A DNA stretch of 29,900 nucleotides, taken from contig NW_003546535.1 in assembly GCF_000090795.2 (NCBI RefSeq), forward strand, positions 80,236 through 110,135, read 5' to 3'. Origin of the DNA: Amphimedon queenslandica. Lineage: Eukaryota; Porifera; Demospongiae; Haplosclerida; Niphatidae. Position numbers and translations under genes: made by a program. Positions 10,801 through 20,800 of this stretch are shown piece after piece; position 1 is the first letter of the stretch; every line of letters begins with the position of its first letter. The notes under the pieces are model-generated. The model was not told where the DNA came from, ran no database searches, and was given only the letters and a program-made list of their open reading frames with translations.

Positions 10801-12339
10801 AGTAGCCATAGAAGTGCTGGAAGACTTAAAAGTTGAACTCATGATAATTGTGTTACTGCTATTAAACACTATCACAGATGGGGAAGACTTAACAGTTGAA
10901 CTCATGATAATTGTGTTACTGCTATTGAACCCTGTCACGGATGGGGGCGGTATCACTGTCTTATTAGGTATACATGTTGGGGTATTGTTATCCCATGTAG
11001 CATCAGGCCTGCAAACAAGTCTGGGACTCCCACTTAGCCTAAATCCAACATCACAAGTAAACAGCACAATAGTCCCAGTATAAAACGGTCCCCTACCCAT
11101 GCTATTATTAGCTCTCATGGAACCATTGTTTATCGTTATGTTAGGGCAATGCTTTAATTGTTGACAGGTTGGGGTAGGAGCAGTCCAGCTTCCAGCAGAT
11201 GAGCAGGTATTGTTAAGAGAACCATTGAGAGTATAACCAGAATAGCAAGCGTACGTGATCACAGACCCGTATTGTGTACTGCCATAAGTAACAGAGCCAT
11301 TGGCTGGAGGAGAGGGCTGACCACAGTCTATTATATCTAAAAAACAAAAATAAGAATCACATATGTCATAAAAAGTTTTACAATCAAAAGAACATTACAG
11401 ATTACTTCAATTGAGCACAAAATCATTATGAGATTAAATAAACCAATCATTATTTTAATATTCATTTGTTCTCTGATCTGCTTACCAACATTCAGAAGTA
11501 AGTTCAGCCTCCCCGATCCATACACAGTGCAGTTTATAACACTGCTAGCATTAGTTACTCCACTGGTTGCTCGACAAACACCAGATGATTCAAAAATTCT
11601 GGAAGAATTTGTAACAACTGAGAGAGTTTCATAGCTTCTAATATACACTCCAATGACGAGGCCTCTTTCTACTAGATGACGTTGATAAGACTGTATAGTA
11701 GTATCATGAGTGTATAACTCAGGGTCTATATTAAGGAGAGATATGTCAGGTTAAATTTGAAGTGCAAAATGAAAAAAAATCATCCATTAAAAAGCAGTAA
11801 TTTAGAGATTATACATGTATGCATTTCATAGCATTATTTTTAATAAAATTACCGTCTTCATCTGCGGCTTCATCAAAATACTGGCAATATGAACCATCAG
11901 AATTTGATACCTGCACACGTAAATAACAAAAAAGATATATCAATATCCAAAAAGAACAAAAATGAACTACTACATACAAACTCATGCAGCATCAGTGCTA
12001 CTAACTCGTTGATAGGTGCCGTTTTCTAGTGGTTTCCACAATGCCCAAGGTATGCAATAACGCCCACTGTTGAGAGGCTGGTAGAATCTAACCATAAGAG
12101 TGCTTAGCCTACCAGAGCAGCTCAGGGGACTATCAAGATTAAGATACCAGCCTGTGGGAATATTAGAGATGTGTTTCTGTGTATCAGGATTATAGACACG
12201 ACCGATACTGCATTCATCTTCATCATATGCAGAAGAAACAGCACAAATTACTATCAAGAAGAATAAAATATTACATAAGCTATAAAATCTTTGACTTACC
12301 AGCTATAATGCTGCAAAAATATTTAACATAATAAACCAT
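7897..12339 (-). CDS. Gene D: Sushi-domain receptor tyrosine kinase, complete
   Basis: Fourteen minus-strand exons: 12339-12300, 12250-12006, 11910-11853, 11725-11486, 11336-10509, 10457-10381, 10326-10288, 10235-10141, 9957-9750, 9532-9468, 9413-9269, 9005-8796, 8643-8558, 8110-7897; about 849 aa. Signal peptide FCSIIAVICAVSSA; ectodomain with SPLSCSGRL...WALWKP and ERGLVIGVYI...C...C; two Sushi; Ser/Thr stalk with a 21-residue internal repeat; membrane helix (TQLIILIVACGLFTSAITAI); juxtamembrane EDLYVQL. The kinase is canonical: GSGQFGFV, VAVKSL, VHRDLAARN, IADFGMSRD, APEA. The tail has MYKDLQNAY. The intron after exon 12 uses a GC donor (GAG|GCAAGT), and the acceptor at 8644 restores the frame. 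The intron after exon 10 is 54 bp. Head-to-head with gene E. Likely an active RTK of unknown ligand. Confidence 0.9.
8113..8195. repeat. Polypurine tract in gene D intron 13
   Basis: An almost pure A/G stretch on the plus strand, which is a long pyrimidine tract on the transcribed sense of gene D, directly upstream of the acceptor of the last exon (CAG at 8113-8111). It is consistent with an expanded polypyrimidine tract of a 3' splice site. Confidence 0.6.
9043..9216 (-). repeat. Dispersed ~176-bp intronic repeat, one copy (gene D intron 11)
   Basis: Reverse-complement copy of the family seen at 4237 and elsewhere: the plus strand shows CCCATGTTTTTCC, CTGATACATATTGATG and GAAAGTTTAAGCCAATTCTG. 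It lies in the intron between the HRD and DFG exons, the same intron position as in gene C, but here it is in the sense orientation of the host gene. Confidence 0.8.
9580..9745. repeat. Pyrimidine-rich (CT) segments in gene D intron 9
   Basis: Three C/T-rich stretches on the plus strand, separated by short AT-rich pieces, inside the intron between the glycine-loop exon and the hinge exon. The transcript strand is purine-rich here. No coding potential was found. Confidence 0.5.
10820..10945. repeat. 63-bp direct repeat, two copies, coding in gene D stalk
   Basis: Two adjacent copies of a 63-bp unit (starting at 10820 and 10883), both containing GTTGAACTCATGATAATTGT. On the minus strand they encode a 21-residue unit (FNSSNTIIMSST) repeated in the Ser/Thr-rich extracellular stalk of gene D. 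The frame is preserved. Confidence 0.85.
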
Positions 12340-12528
12340 GATCAGTAGCAACAATAAATTTTTAATTTACGTAGCTCGCTCACAAATTATATAGCGATCG
12401 CGATAAATTTGCCACGCCCTGCATGCACTGCTACTCTCAAATTATAACGGCGGACTTGCCTTTGATGCTTTGTCCAAAGCAAGATTTGTTTACTCACTCT
12501 CTCGCCTTTGTAAAAGGCACTTGAAAGC
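12340..12528. promoter_or_regulatory. Bidirectional promoter region between genes D and E
   Basis: Only 189 bp separate the divergent start codons of D (12339) and E (12529), so 5' untranslated regions and control elements of both genes must share it. Blocks conserved with the duplicated interval at 17683-17872 are TTTAATTTACGT, CTCACAAATTATATA, CCACGCCC and AATTATAACGG. No clear TATA box could be assigned. Confidence 0.6.
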
Positions 12529-15500
12529 ATGAAATTGCTGCGTTTATGGCAATGTTACACTATAATATCAGGTAAGCCATAGTCAGGCCTGTATTTACTA
12601 CAAGTACAACTTTAAAAACGCTCAGCAGGACTTCTCTACTCAATTGATTCACAATGTACTGTTGGCAGTGATGAAACTGGAACAACCAGTGCAAACCCTA
12701 TCTTTGGTATGGTGCTTAATATTGATGACAGGGCAGAATGCACTGGACACATAGGAATAGTAGAATACACTTATTATCAAGGACCAAGGATTAACAATCA
12801 GAACAGGAATTTTGTATACTATGTCTCAGTATGGAGCCAATCTTTATCTGTATTTAATTTGAGAGGTAGCAGACAATACAATACTAAAGCAAGTGGTAAG
12901 TAATCTACAATAATTCTTAAGTCAATGATACCTAAGCCTATTGGAACAAATACTATATCATCATGTAATGTATTATGATTATCAGGTAATACAGTTAGAA
13001 ACAGAGATGGCACTGTCAGTGTTACTCCTCCACTATTAATAAGGAAGGGAGAAGTCATAGGATTATACATAGCAGCGCCTCAAGGAAGTGAACGTGATGT
13101 AACCTTTGTTGCAGATGGAAGTGGCAGCATTTGTGTAAATGGTAGCAGTGACAATAGCATCAGTTGCACTACTGTCAATGGGAAAATACTTAGAGCAAAA
13201 GCTACCATAAGTGAGAAAATATTATATTTTATTTATTAATACTTTCTTTATCCCAAAAGCTCCAATAACTTGCTCAATTCCTGTACTAACTAATGGTAGA
13301 GTCTTGCAATTACCTTGTGGGCCTATTCTCTCATCTCCTCCACTAATAAATGATATTGTATACTATAAATGTAATCCTGGTTATAGGCTTACTGGTCCTA
13401 GTTTGAGTGAGTGTGTATTGAATGGCGAAAGTGGTGCTCTGAATGAGACTGTCCCTACATGTCAGAATGAGATCATACCACCAAATTTAATGAACACATT
13501 ATCATCACTTTCAATCCCTCAAGCAACAATGCAAGCAACAGGTAAGGCAAGTGTTACAAGGAAAACATTAATTTATTTTATAAATACAGGAATTCAAACA
13601 AAATCCACTTATAGCACAGTTACTTCGACTTTTATAATATTTGCATCATCAACAACAAAACCAATTCCTATCACTACAACTACACAATGTAGAACTAGTA
13701 AAATACCTTATTCATAATAATTAGTATTTATATTAACACAGCCTACAGAGCTAATACTAGTGATGACTTGATGACAGCCACTACTGATGAAGTGCATACA
13801 ACAAGTACTATTGATAATCTTACACCAACTACAGGGGCAGGAGAGGAGAAGAACTCTAGCAATATGACATTGATAATACTAGGAACAAGTTCAGGGACTG
13901 CTTTAATAATAGCAGTACTAGTATTAAGCACTCTTGTCATTCTATTCACTGTATTCATCACAAAAAGAAGAAATAAGGGCAGTAATAACATGATCGAGAA
14001 CCCATGCTGTAAGTTTAAATTAGCCAAGCCATTGTTTTATGTGTATAATTATGTTTTTAGTTCCATTGCATTATGAAATTAAATTTGTCATGTAGGCAAA
14101 ATTGATGCACTGTACCAGACAGTACAAGAAGATTCCAGTGACAACAATGAAAGACGACACAAAAATGAGACAAGAGTAATTTGTAGCATCATCAGAGAAT
14201 ATGATGAGCCAACAACAAGCAGAATGCATCATAGTAATGCAGTGGAATATGAAATGCCAGTAATGGTTAGCACTAATTCTCACGCTACAGAGGTAAGGTT
14301 ATACATTGTATGATGCATGGAATTTATATTAGCAGATCCAGGACAAAAAGTTATTACAAAATACACCAATTCACTTGATTCTGAGCATATTCAATACAAC
14401 AAGTGAAGTGATTGGCAAAATTCCTAATATAAAACCATCAGTCACAATGTTAAAAAATAACCATAGATACTATAAACTAGGCAATTATAATATGCATGAC
14501 AAATAATTAAAATAATCATTTCTTTATTTAATTATAGCCTAGGGGAGCAAGAGCAGTTTCTCCTGTAGCTAATAAACCAACAGGTTATGAAGTGCCAGGC
14601 TATTTTACATTGGAGGAAGGAGAGCATTACTACAGGCATCTCAAACAAGTATAAATAATTATAATTATGATTTAGTTTTAGTTTATGCATGGTTGAAGGT
14701 TATGACAGAGAAGGAGAAAGAGACAAAGTACACTCCTCCAGCTAGAGATGAGGGACAGCTTTACATGCAGCTCTGTCATGCAAAGCAAATACAATCAGAT
14801 TCACTTGTGTAAGTACTGTATACAGCATACATGCATTAATTGATAATTGATACAATACTGAAATTAGCAATTGGAGATTAATCCTTCCAATGCTCATAAC
14901 TTGAAAAGCTTAAGTCAGAATCAGCTCAAACTTTCTACGTAGCATAAATACATCAATATGTATCAGAAAATATAATAAAAGCGGGGGGTCATTTTGGAGC
15001 CAATTTTTGGAAAAAACCATGGGCAGGATTTTTTCAGAAATCAGCCAATTTTAAAAAACGATCATAACTTTTAAAATTTAAGTTGGAATCAGCTCAAACT
15101 TTTTACAAAGCATAAAAACATCAATATGTATCAGAAAATGTAATAAAAATTTGGGGTGATTTTTGCCATTTTTTGGAAAAACCATGGGTTATGGTACAAG
15201 GATTTTTTCAGAAATTGGTATATTTCCCATGGCTACAAAACTCTTAACATGGGATTTCACTTAAGCTTTATCAATGATTATTTTTATACTAACACACAGT
15301 TTAGATAGTAGACTTGGGTCTGGCCAGTTTGGTGAAGTCTACAAGGGAAGACTAGGAGATAAGATGGTAGCTGTTAAACTAATGAAGGAAGGCTCTTCAC
15401 ACGAAGAAAGAGTTAAATTTCTACAAGAGGCAGCAATAATGAGACAATTCAATAACTTGAATATAGTGAAGATGCATGGGATAGTGTATGAAAATGAAAA

Positions 15501-16883
15501 GGTAGTACCTAAAAGCAAAATATAACATACTATCATAAGGTTTTGTATACAGCCAATGATAGTCATGGAATTGCTGGAAAACGGTGACTTACAGAATTAT
15601 CTACTTAAGCTTAAGAGAAAGTATTCAATATTAACATTTTTCTTTATTCCACTAATGCTTATTGATAGTAATAGTGCTTCACCTTATCAACTCTTAAATT
15701 TCTGTCGTCAGATCTGCCTTGGAATGACGTACCTCTCCTGCAAAGGATTCATTCACTGCGACCTTGCAGCGAGGAACATTCTATTATCGAAAGAAAACAT
15801 TTGCAAAGTAAAAATAAGACCTTAATTGCATATTATAGTTATAAAGAATGTGGGAAGCTTTGTGTTTTCAATCAGCATAAAAGATAATTGTTTGTTGTGA
15901 CTTGCTTAGCAAAAAGAGCCAGACAAAATAGTTTTAGTATGCAACATTTGCACTTTAATCTAATGCACACACACACACAGATAGCTGATTTTGGAATGTC
16001 ATGCAACTTGGAAGATGACGAAGTATATTATTATTCCAAAGGAAAAGGAGGGAAAATCCCAATAAAATGGATGGCCCCAGAGGCCGTTATCAAACGCAAG
16101 TACTCATCAGCTTCTGATGTTTGGAGCTATGGTTGTGTGCTGTATGAGATATGGAGTCTGGGTCATAAACCATTTGAGACATATTCAAACATTTATGTAA
16201 GTAGCAATATTTGTAATGATAGCTTTAGTTTTACTCCACGGAACTATAATCACACCATTTAAGAATCTTATTTATAAGCATGGTAAATGCTGCAATTAAA
16301 ATTTAATTATTATTCTATTGCTATATTATAGGCACTGGAGAAGGTTAAGGATGGATACAGGCTGCCTCCACCACCTGGCTCTCCACGTTCAATTTACAAG
16401 CACATGATACAGTGCTGGTATGATACAATTACATAATAATAGTAGCATTATCAATTGGAAATATTTAAGGACAGTGTATAAATTTAGTTAGCATCACTTC
16501 CCTTAGGATCCAGTCAATATAATTTTAGGAAAACATCAAATTTTTATTTTAAAAAATACAAAATCAGCACCATAAATAATTATAAGGTTTTTTATGACCA
16601 ACTTCATAATGTACATAGCATTTAGTGCAGTTATCTCCAATAACATTAAATTGCATTAATTCAATTACTTTGTATGCATATTACATAATGCAGGCATCCC
16701 ATTCCAAGAGAGAGGCCAGACTTCCACAGGCTCATGCTCTCCATGCTTCAGTTGGAATCTGAACAGAATGATGAGCTCCCATCTCCTGAAGCTGGTCAAT
16801 TAGGAGAAGATCTAGAGGCAGGGGAAATGCTATACCCTGACCTCCAGAATGCATACAGGGGAATAAAAGTCAACTATAATTAA
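12529..16883 (+). CDS. Gene E: single-Sushi receptor tyrosine kinase with HCD catalytic loop
   Basis: Fifteen exons: 12529-12571, 12626-12895, 12986-13210, 13260-13541, 13590-13688, 13742-14008, 14096-14292, 14538-14648, 14699-14808, 15300-15501, 15553-15620, 15669-15807, 15981-16196, 16332-16417, 16694-16883; about 834 aa, all in phase. Signal peptide MKLLRLWQCYTIISAG; ectodomain with RAECTGHIG...VSVWSQ and RKGEVIGLYI...C...C; one Sushi (ITCSIPVLTNG...VPTC); Thr-rich stalk; membrane helix about 355-379; juxtamembrane GQLYMQL; kinase from about 537. GSGQFGEV, VAVKLM, IADFG and APEA are present. HRD is replaced by HCD (Cys codon 15757-15759) and DFGMSR by DFGMSC. The catalytic Asp remains. The tail has LYPDLQNAY. 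Activity is plausible, but regulation by activation-loop phosphorylation is doubtful. Confidence 0.9.
14884..15236 (+). repeat. Dispersed ~176-bp intronic repeat, two copies (gene E intron 9)
   Basis: Two tandem copies, with the marker TCAGCTCAAA at 14921 and 15089 (168 bp apart). The first copy has a short deletion, reading CCATGGGCAGGATTT where other copies have GGGCTATAGTACAGGGATTT. It lies in the intron just before the glycine-loop exon, in the sense orientation. Confidence 0.85.
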
Positions 16884-17162
16884 TATAATAATAGTGATGC
16901 ATGTATTACAGACATTGACTGATTCAATTATTATTTTAGTGCCTTATTAAAAAATTAACATTATTGATTTGCAGAATATTAATTAATTCATTGAAATATT
17001 AATTAAGCATGTCATATGACTTAAAATTATTAAATATAATTTCTTACCTAAAATATCTAAGAAATTAGTTGTAAATGCCCTCTAAAACACCAGAAAAAGC
17101 CTCAAAAAAGCAGAACTGAACAAAGTCATTTTATCCAAATTGATCCATTAACAAGCAGTAAT
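16884..17162. other. Gene E 3' flank and duplication junction
   Basis: AT-rich flank matching that of gene F (22107-22350) as far as about 17125. From about 17130 onward it matches gene D intron 3 (around 11780). The switch marks the junction of the tandem duplication. No further gene is seen. Confidence 0.7.
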
Positions 17163-17682
17163 TTAAAGATATGCATGTACTAGATATATAGATACATGCA
17201 TGATGTATTTACTATCATCATCTGCTTCATCAAAATACTGGTAATATGAACCATCAGAGTTTGGTACCTGCACAAGTAAATAACAAAAAGAAATATCAAT
17301 ACCCAAAATGAATAAAAATGAACAACTAATGCATCAGTACCACTAACTCGCTTATAGGTGTCATTTTCTAGTGGTTTCCAGAATGCCCAAGGTATGCAAT
17401 AATGCCCACTGTTGAGAGACTGGTAGAATCTAACCAAAAGAGTGCTAAGCCTACCAGAGCAGCTCAGGGGACTATCAAGATTAAGATACCAGCCTGTGGG
17501 AATATTAGAGATGTGCCTCTGTGTCTCAGGATTATAGACATGACCAATACTGCAGCCTCCTTGACCACTTGCAAAAGAAACAGCACATATTACTATCAAA
17601 AAGAAATAAAACATTAAATAAACTATAGAATATTTGACTTACCAGCTACAATGCTGCAAAAATATCTAAGAAAACGAACCAT
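17163..17682 (-). pseudogene. D': truncated copy of gene D (exons 1-3), possibly a small secreted protein
   Basis: Minus-strand exons 17682-17643, 17592-17348 and 17267 onward correspond to D exons 1-3 with the same splice sites and phases; exons 1 and 2 have identical lengths (40 and 245 nt). The frame is fully open: signal peptide FLRYFCSIVAVICAVSFA, then SPLSCSGRL...WAFWKP. The exon-3 donor (GATA|GTAAAT) is kept, but no later D exon exists because the duplication ended in that intron. Reading through gives a stop at 17163-17165 and a protein of about 129 aa with no membrane segment. One Cys of D exon 3 is Tyr here. It is either a young remnant or a secreted form of the ectodomain's first half; the sequence cannot decide. 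Confidence 0.65.
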
Positions 17683-17872
17683 GATCTGTGATTATAATTT
17701 TTAATTTACGTCGCTCCGCTCACAAATTATATATAGCGATGCATTACCACGCCCCGCACTGCTCTCAAATTTAAATATAAAATTAATTATAACGGTGGAC
17801 GTGTTCGCAGTTACCTTTTGATTGTTTGCTTACTCTCTCAGACTCTCACCGAAGTAAAAGGCACTGGAAAAC
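17683..17872. promoter_or_regulatory. Bidirectional promoter region between D' and gene F
   Basis: A duplicate of the D/E interval: 190 bp between divergent start codons, with the same conserved blocks (TTTAATTTACGT, CACAAATTATATA, CCACGCCC, AATTATAACGG). It has insertions and deletions relative to 12340-12528, mostly around 17765-17800. Confidence 0.6.
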
Positions 17873-20800
17873 ATGAAATTGCTGCATTTATGGCAATGCT
17901 ACACTATAATATCAGGTAAGCCATAGTTAGGCCTGTATTTACTACAAGTACAACTTTTTAAAAACCCTCAGCAGGACTTCTCCACACAGTTCATACCCAG
18001 TGTACTGCTGGCAGTGATGAAACTGGAACAACCAGTGCAAATCCTATCTTTGGTATGGTGCTCAATATTGATGACAGGGCAGAATGCACTGGACACATAG
18101 GAAGAGTAGAATACACTTATTATCAAGGAGTAAAGATTAACAATCAAATCAGGAATTTTGTTTCTTCTGTCTCAGTATGGAGCCAATCTTCAACTGTATT
18201 TAATTTGAGAGGTATCAGACAATACCTTGCTAAAACAAGCAGTAAGTAAGCTAAGGGCTACAAAGATTCTTAAGTCAATATAGCTAAGCCTATTTGAACA
18301 ATACTTTACCATCATGTAATGTAAATTATTATTAATTTTATCAGGCAATCCAGCTGGAAACAGAGGTAACACTGTCAGTGTTACTCCTCCACTATTCATA
18401 AGGAAGGGGGAAGTCATAGGGATATACGTGCCAGCACCACAAGGAAATGAGCGTGATGTAACCTTTGTTGCAGATGGAAGTGGCAGCATTTGTGTAAATG
18501 GTAGCAGTGGCAATAGCATCAGTTGCTCTACTCTCAATGGGAAAATACTTAGAGCAAAAGCTACTATAAGTGAGAAAATATTGCATTTTATTTTTAAATA
18601 CTTTATTTACCCATGCAAATAGCTCCAATAACTTGCTCAATTCCGATACTAATTAATGGTAGAATCTTGGAATCCCCTAATGGGCTTCTTATCTCATCTC
18701 TTCCACTAATAAATGATATTGTGTATTATAAATGCAATCCTGGTTATATACTTACCGGTCCTAGTTTGAGTGAGTGTGTATTGAATGGTGAAAGTGGTGC
18801 TCTGAATGAAACAGTCCCTACATGTCAGAATGAGATCACACCACCAAATTTAGCAACATCACCTTCAATCACTCCATCAACAACAAAACCAACTTCAATC
18901 ACAAGTAACTGTAAATGTTTTTAATAATTATCCACATGCTTCTATAATTAAAGGAACCCCATCATCAAAATCAGTTCTTATCACTACTGTACAGCCTACC
19001 ACCACACAATGTAATAATAATATACCCCATTCATAATATAATTATTTCCATTAACAGCTACAACCAGTGATGATTTAATGACAGTCACCACTGATAGAGT
19101 GTGTCCAACTTGTACTATTGATAATAGTCCTACACCAACTACAGGGGCAGTGGACTCTAGCAATATGACACTACTAATACTAGGAACTATTTCAGGGACT
19201 GCTTTAATGATAGCACTGCTAGTATTAGGTGCTCTTGTCATTCTATTCACTGTATTCATCACAAAGAGAAGAAAAAAGAACAGTAATAACATGATTGAGA
19301 ACCCATGCTGTGAGTTTAAACTAGCCAAGCCAATTTTTATGTGCATAATTATGTTAAACTCAATTAAATTATAAAAATTGAATTTGTTATGTAGGTAAAA
19401 TTGATGCTCTGTACCAGACAGTACAAGATGATTCCAGTGACAACAATAAAAGACAAAACAAAAATGAGACAAGAGTAATTTGTAGCATCATCAGTGAATA
19501 TGATGAGCCACCAACAAGCAGAACGCATGATAGCCATGTAGAGGAGTATGAAATGCCAGTAATGGTTAGCACCAATTCTCACCCCACAGAGGTAAGGTTT
19601 TACATTGTAGGATGCATGGAATTTATATTAGCAGATCCAGGACAAAAGGTTATTATAAAATACACCGATTCCCTTGATTCTGAGCATGTTTATTGATATG
19701 GCTTGCAAATTTGCCAAGATTATTTTGAAAACCATCGATTATAATCCTTACAGAAACCACAAAAATTAACTAAATGCATGACAAATAAATAAAATAATCA
19801 TTTCTTTATTTAATTATAGCCTAGGGGAGCAGGAGCAGTTTCTCCAGTAGCTAATAAACCAACAGGTTATGAAGTGCCTGGCTATTTCACATTGGAGGAA
19901 GGAGAGCATTACTACAGGCATCTCAAACAAGTATAAATAATTATAATTATAATTGTAATTGAGTGTTAGTTGAAGGTTATGACAGAGAAGGAGAAAGAGA
20001 TAAAATATACTCCTCCAGCTAGAGATGAGGGACAGCTTTACATGCAGCTCTGTCATGCAAAGCAAATACAATCAGACTCACTTGTGTAAGTATACAGTTT
20101 ACATGCATTAATGCAATGTTGCATTTAGCAATTGGGAATTAATTTTTCAAATGCTCATAACTCGAAAAGTTTGAGTTGGAATCAGCTCAAACTTTCTATG
20201 TAGCATAAATACATCAATATGTATCAAAAAATGTAATAAAAATTGGAAGTCATTTTGCGGCCGTTTTTTGAAAAAACCATGGGCTATAGTACAGGGATTT
20301 TTTCAGAATTTTGGTGTTTTCTTAAAATGGTCGTAACTTGAAAAATTTAAGTCGGAATCAGCTCAAACTTTCTACACAGCATAAGTACATCAATATGTAT
20401 CAAAAAATGTAACAAAAATTTGGGATGATTTTTTTAACCATTTTTCAGAAAAACCCATGGGCTTTTTCAAAAATTGGTATATTTCCCATGGCTACGAAAT
20501 CTTAAATGCATGGGACTTGACTTAAATTTTGTCAATAATTATTTTCCGTACTAATACACACAGTTTAGACAGTAGACTTGGGTCTGGCCAGTTCGGTGAA
20601 GTCTACAAAGGAAGACTAGGAGATAAGATGGTAGCCGTTAAACTAATGAAGGAAGGCTCCTTACATGAAGAAAGAGTTAAATTTCTACAAGAGGCAGCAA
20701 TCATGAGACAATTCAATAACTTGAATATAGTGAAGATGCATGGGATAGTATTTGAAAATGAAAAGGTAGTACCTAAAAGCAAAATATAACATACTATCAT

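Noticed and set aside
10793..11083. Plus-strand open frame over the gene D stalk
   Set aside because: Antisense shadow of the Ser/Thr-rich repeat and second Sushi of gene D, which has intact domains and splice sites.
12394..12404. Palindrome GCGATCGC/ATCGCGAT in the D/E promoter
   Set aside because: The duplicated promoter of D'/F has GCGATGCA at this place, so the palindrome is not conserved and no factor can be claimed.
15621..15668. Hydrophobic insertion in the kinase domain of E (and F) as a real membrane segment
   Set aside because: The stretch has GT-AG ends and an intron at the same phase-2 position in gene D, so it is best read as a 48-bp intron; only retention remains as a question.
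16500..16690. Possible extra exon in the last intron of gene E
   Set aside because: No open frame with acceptor and donor; exons 14 and 15 join directly in phase and the same holds for F, D and C.
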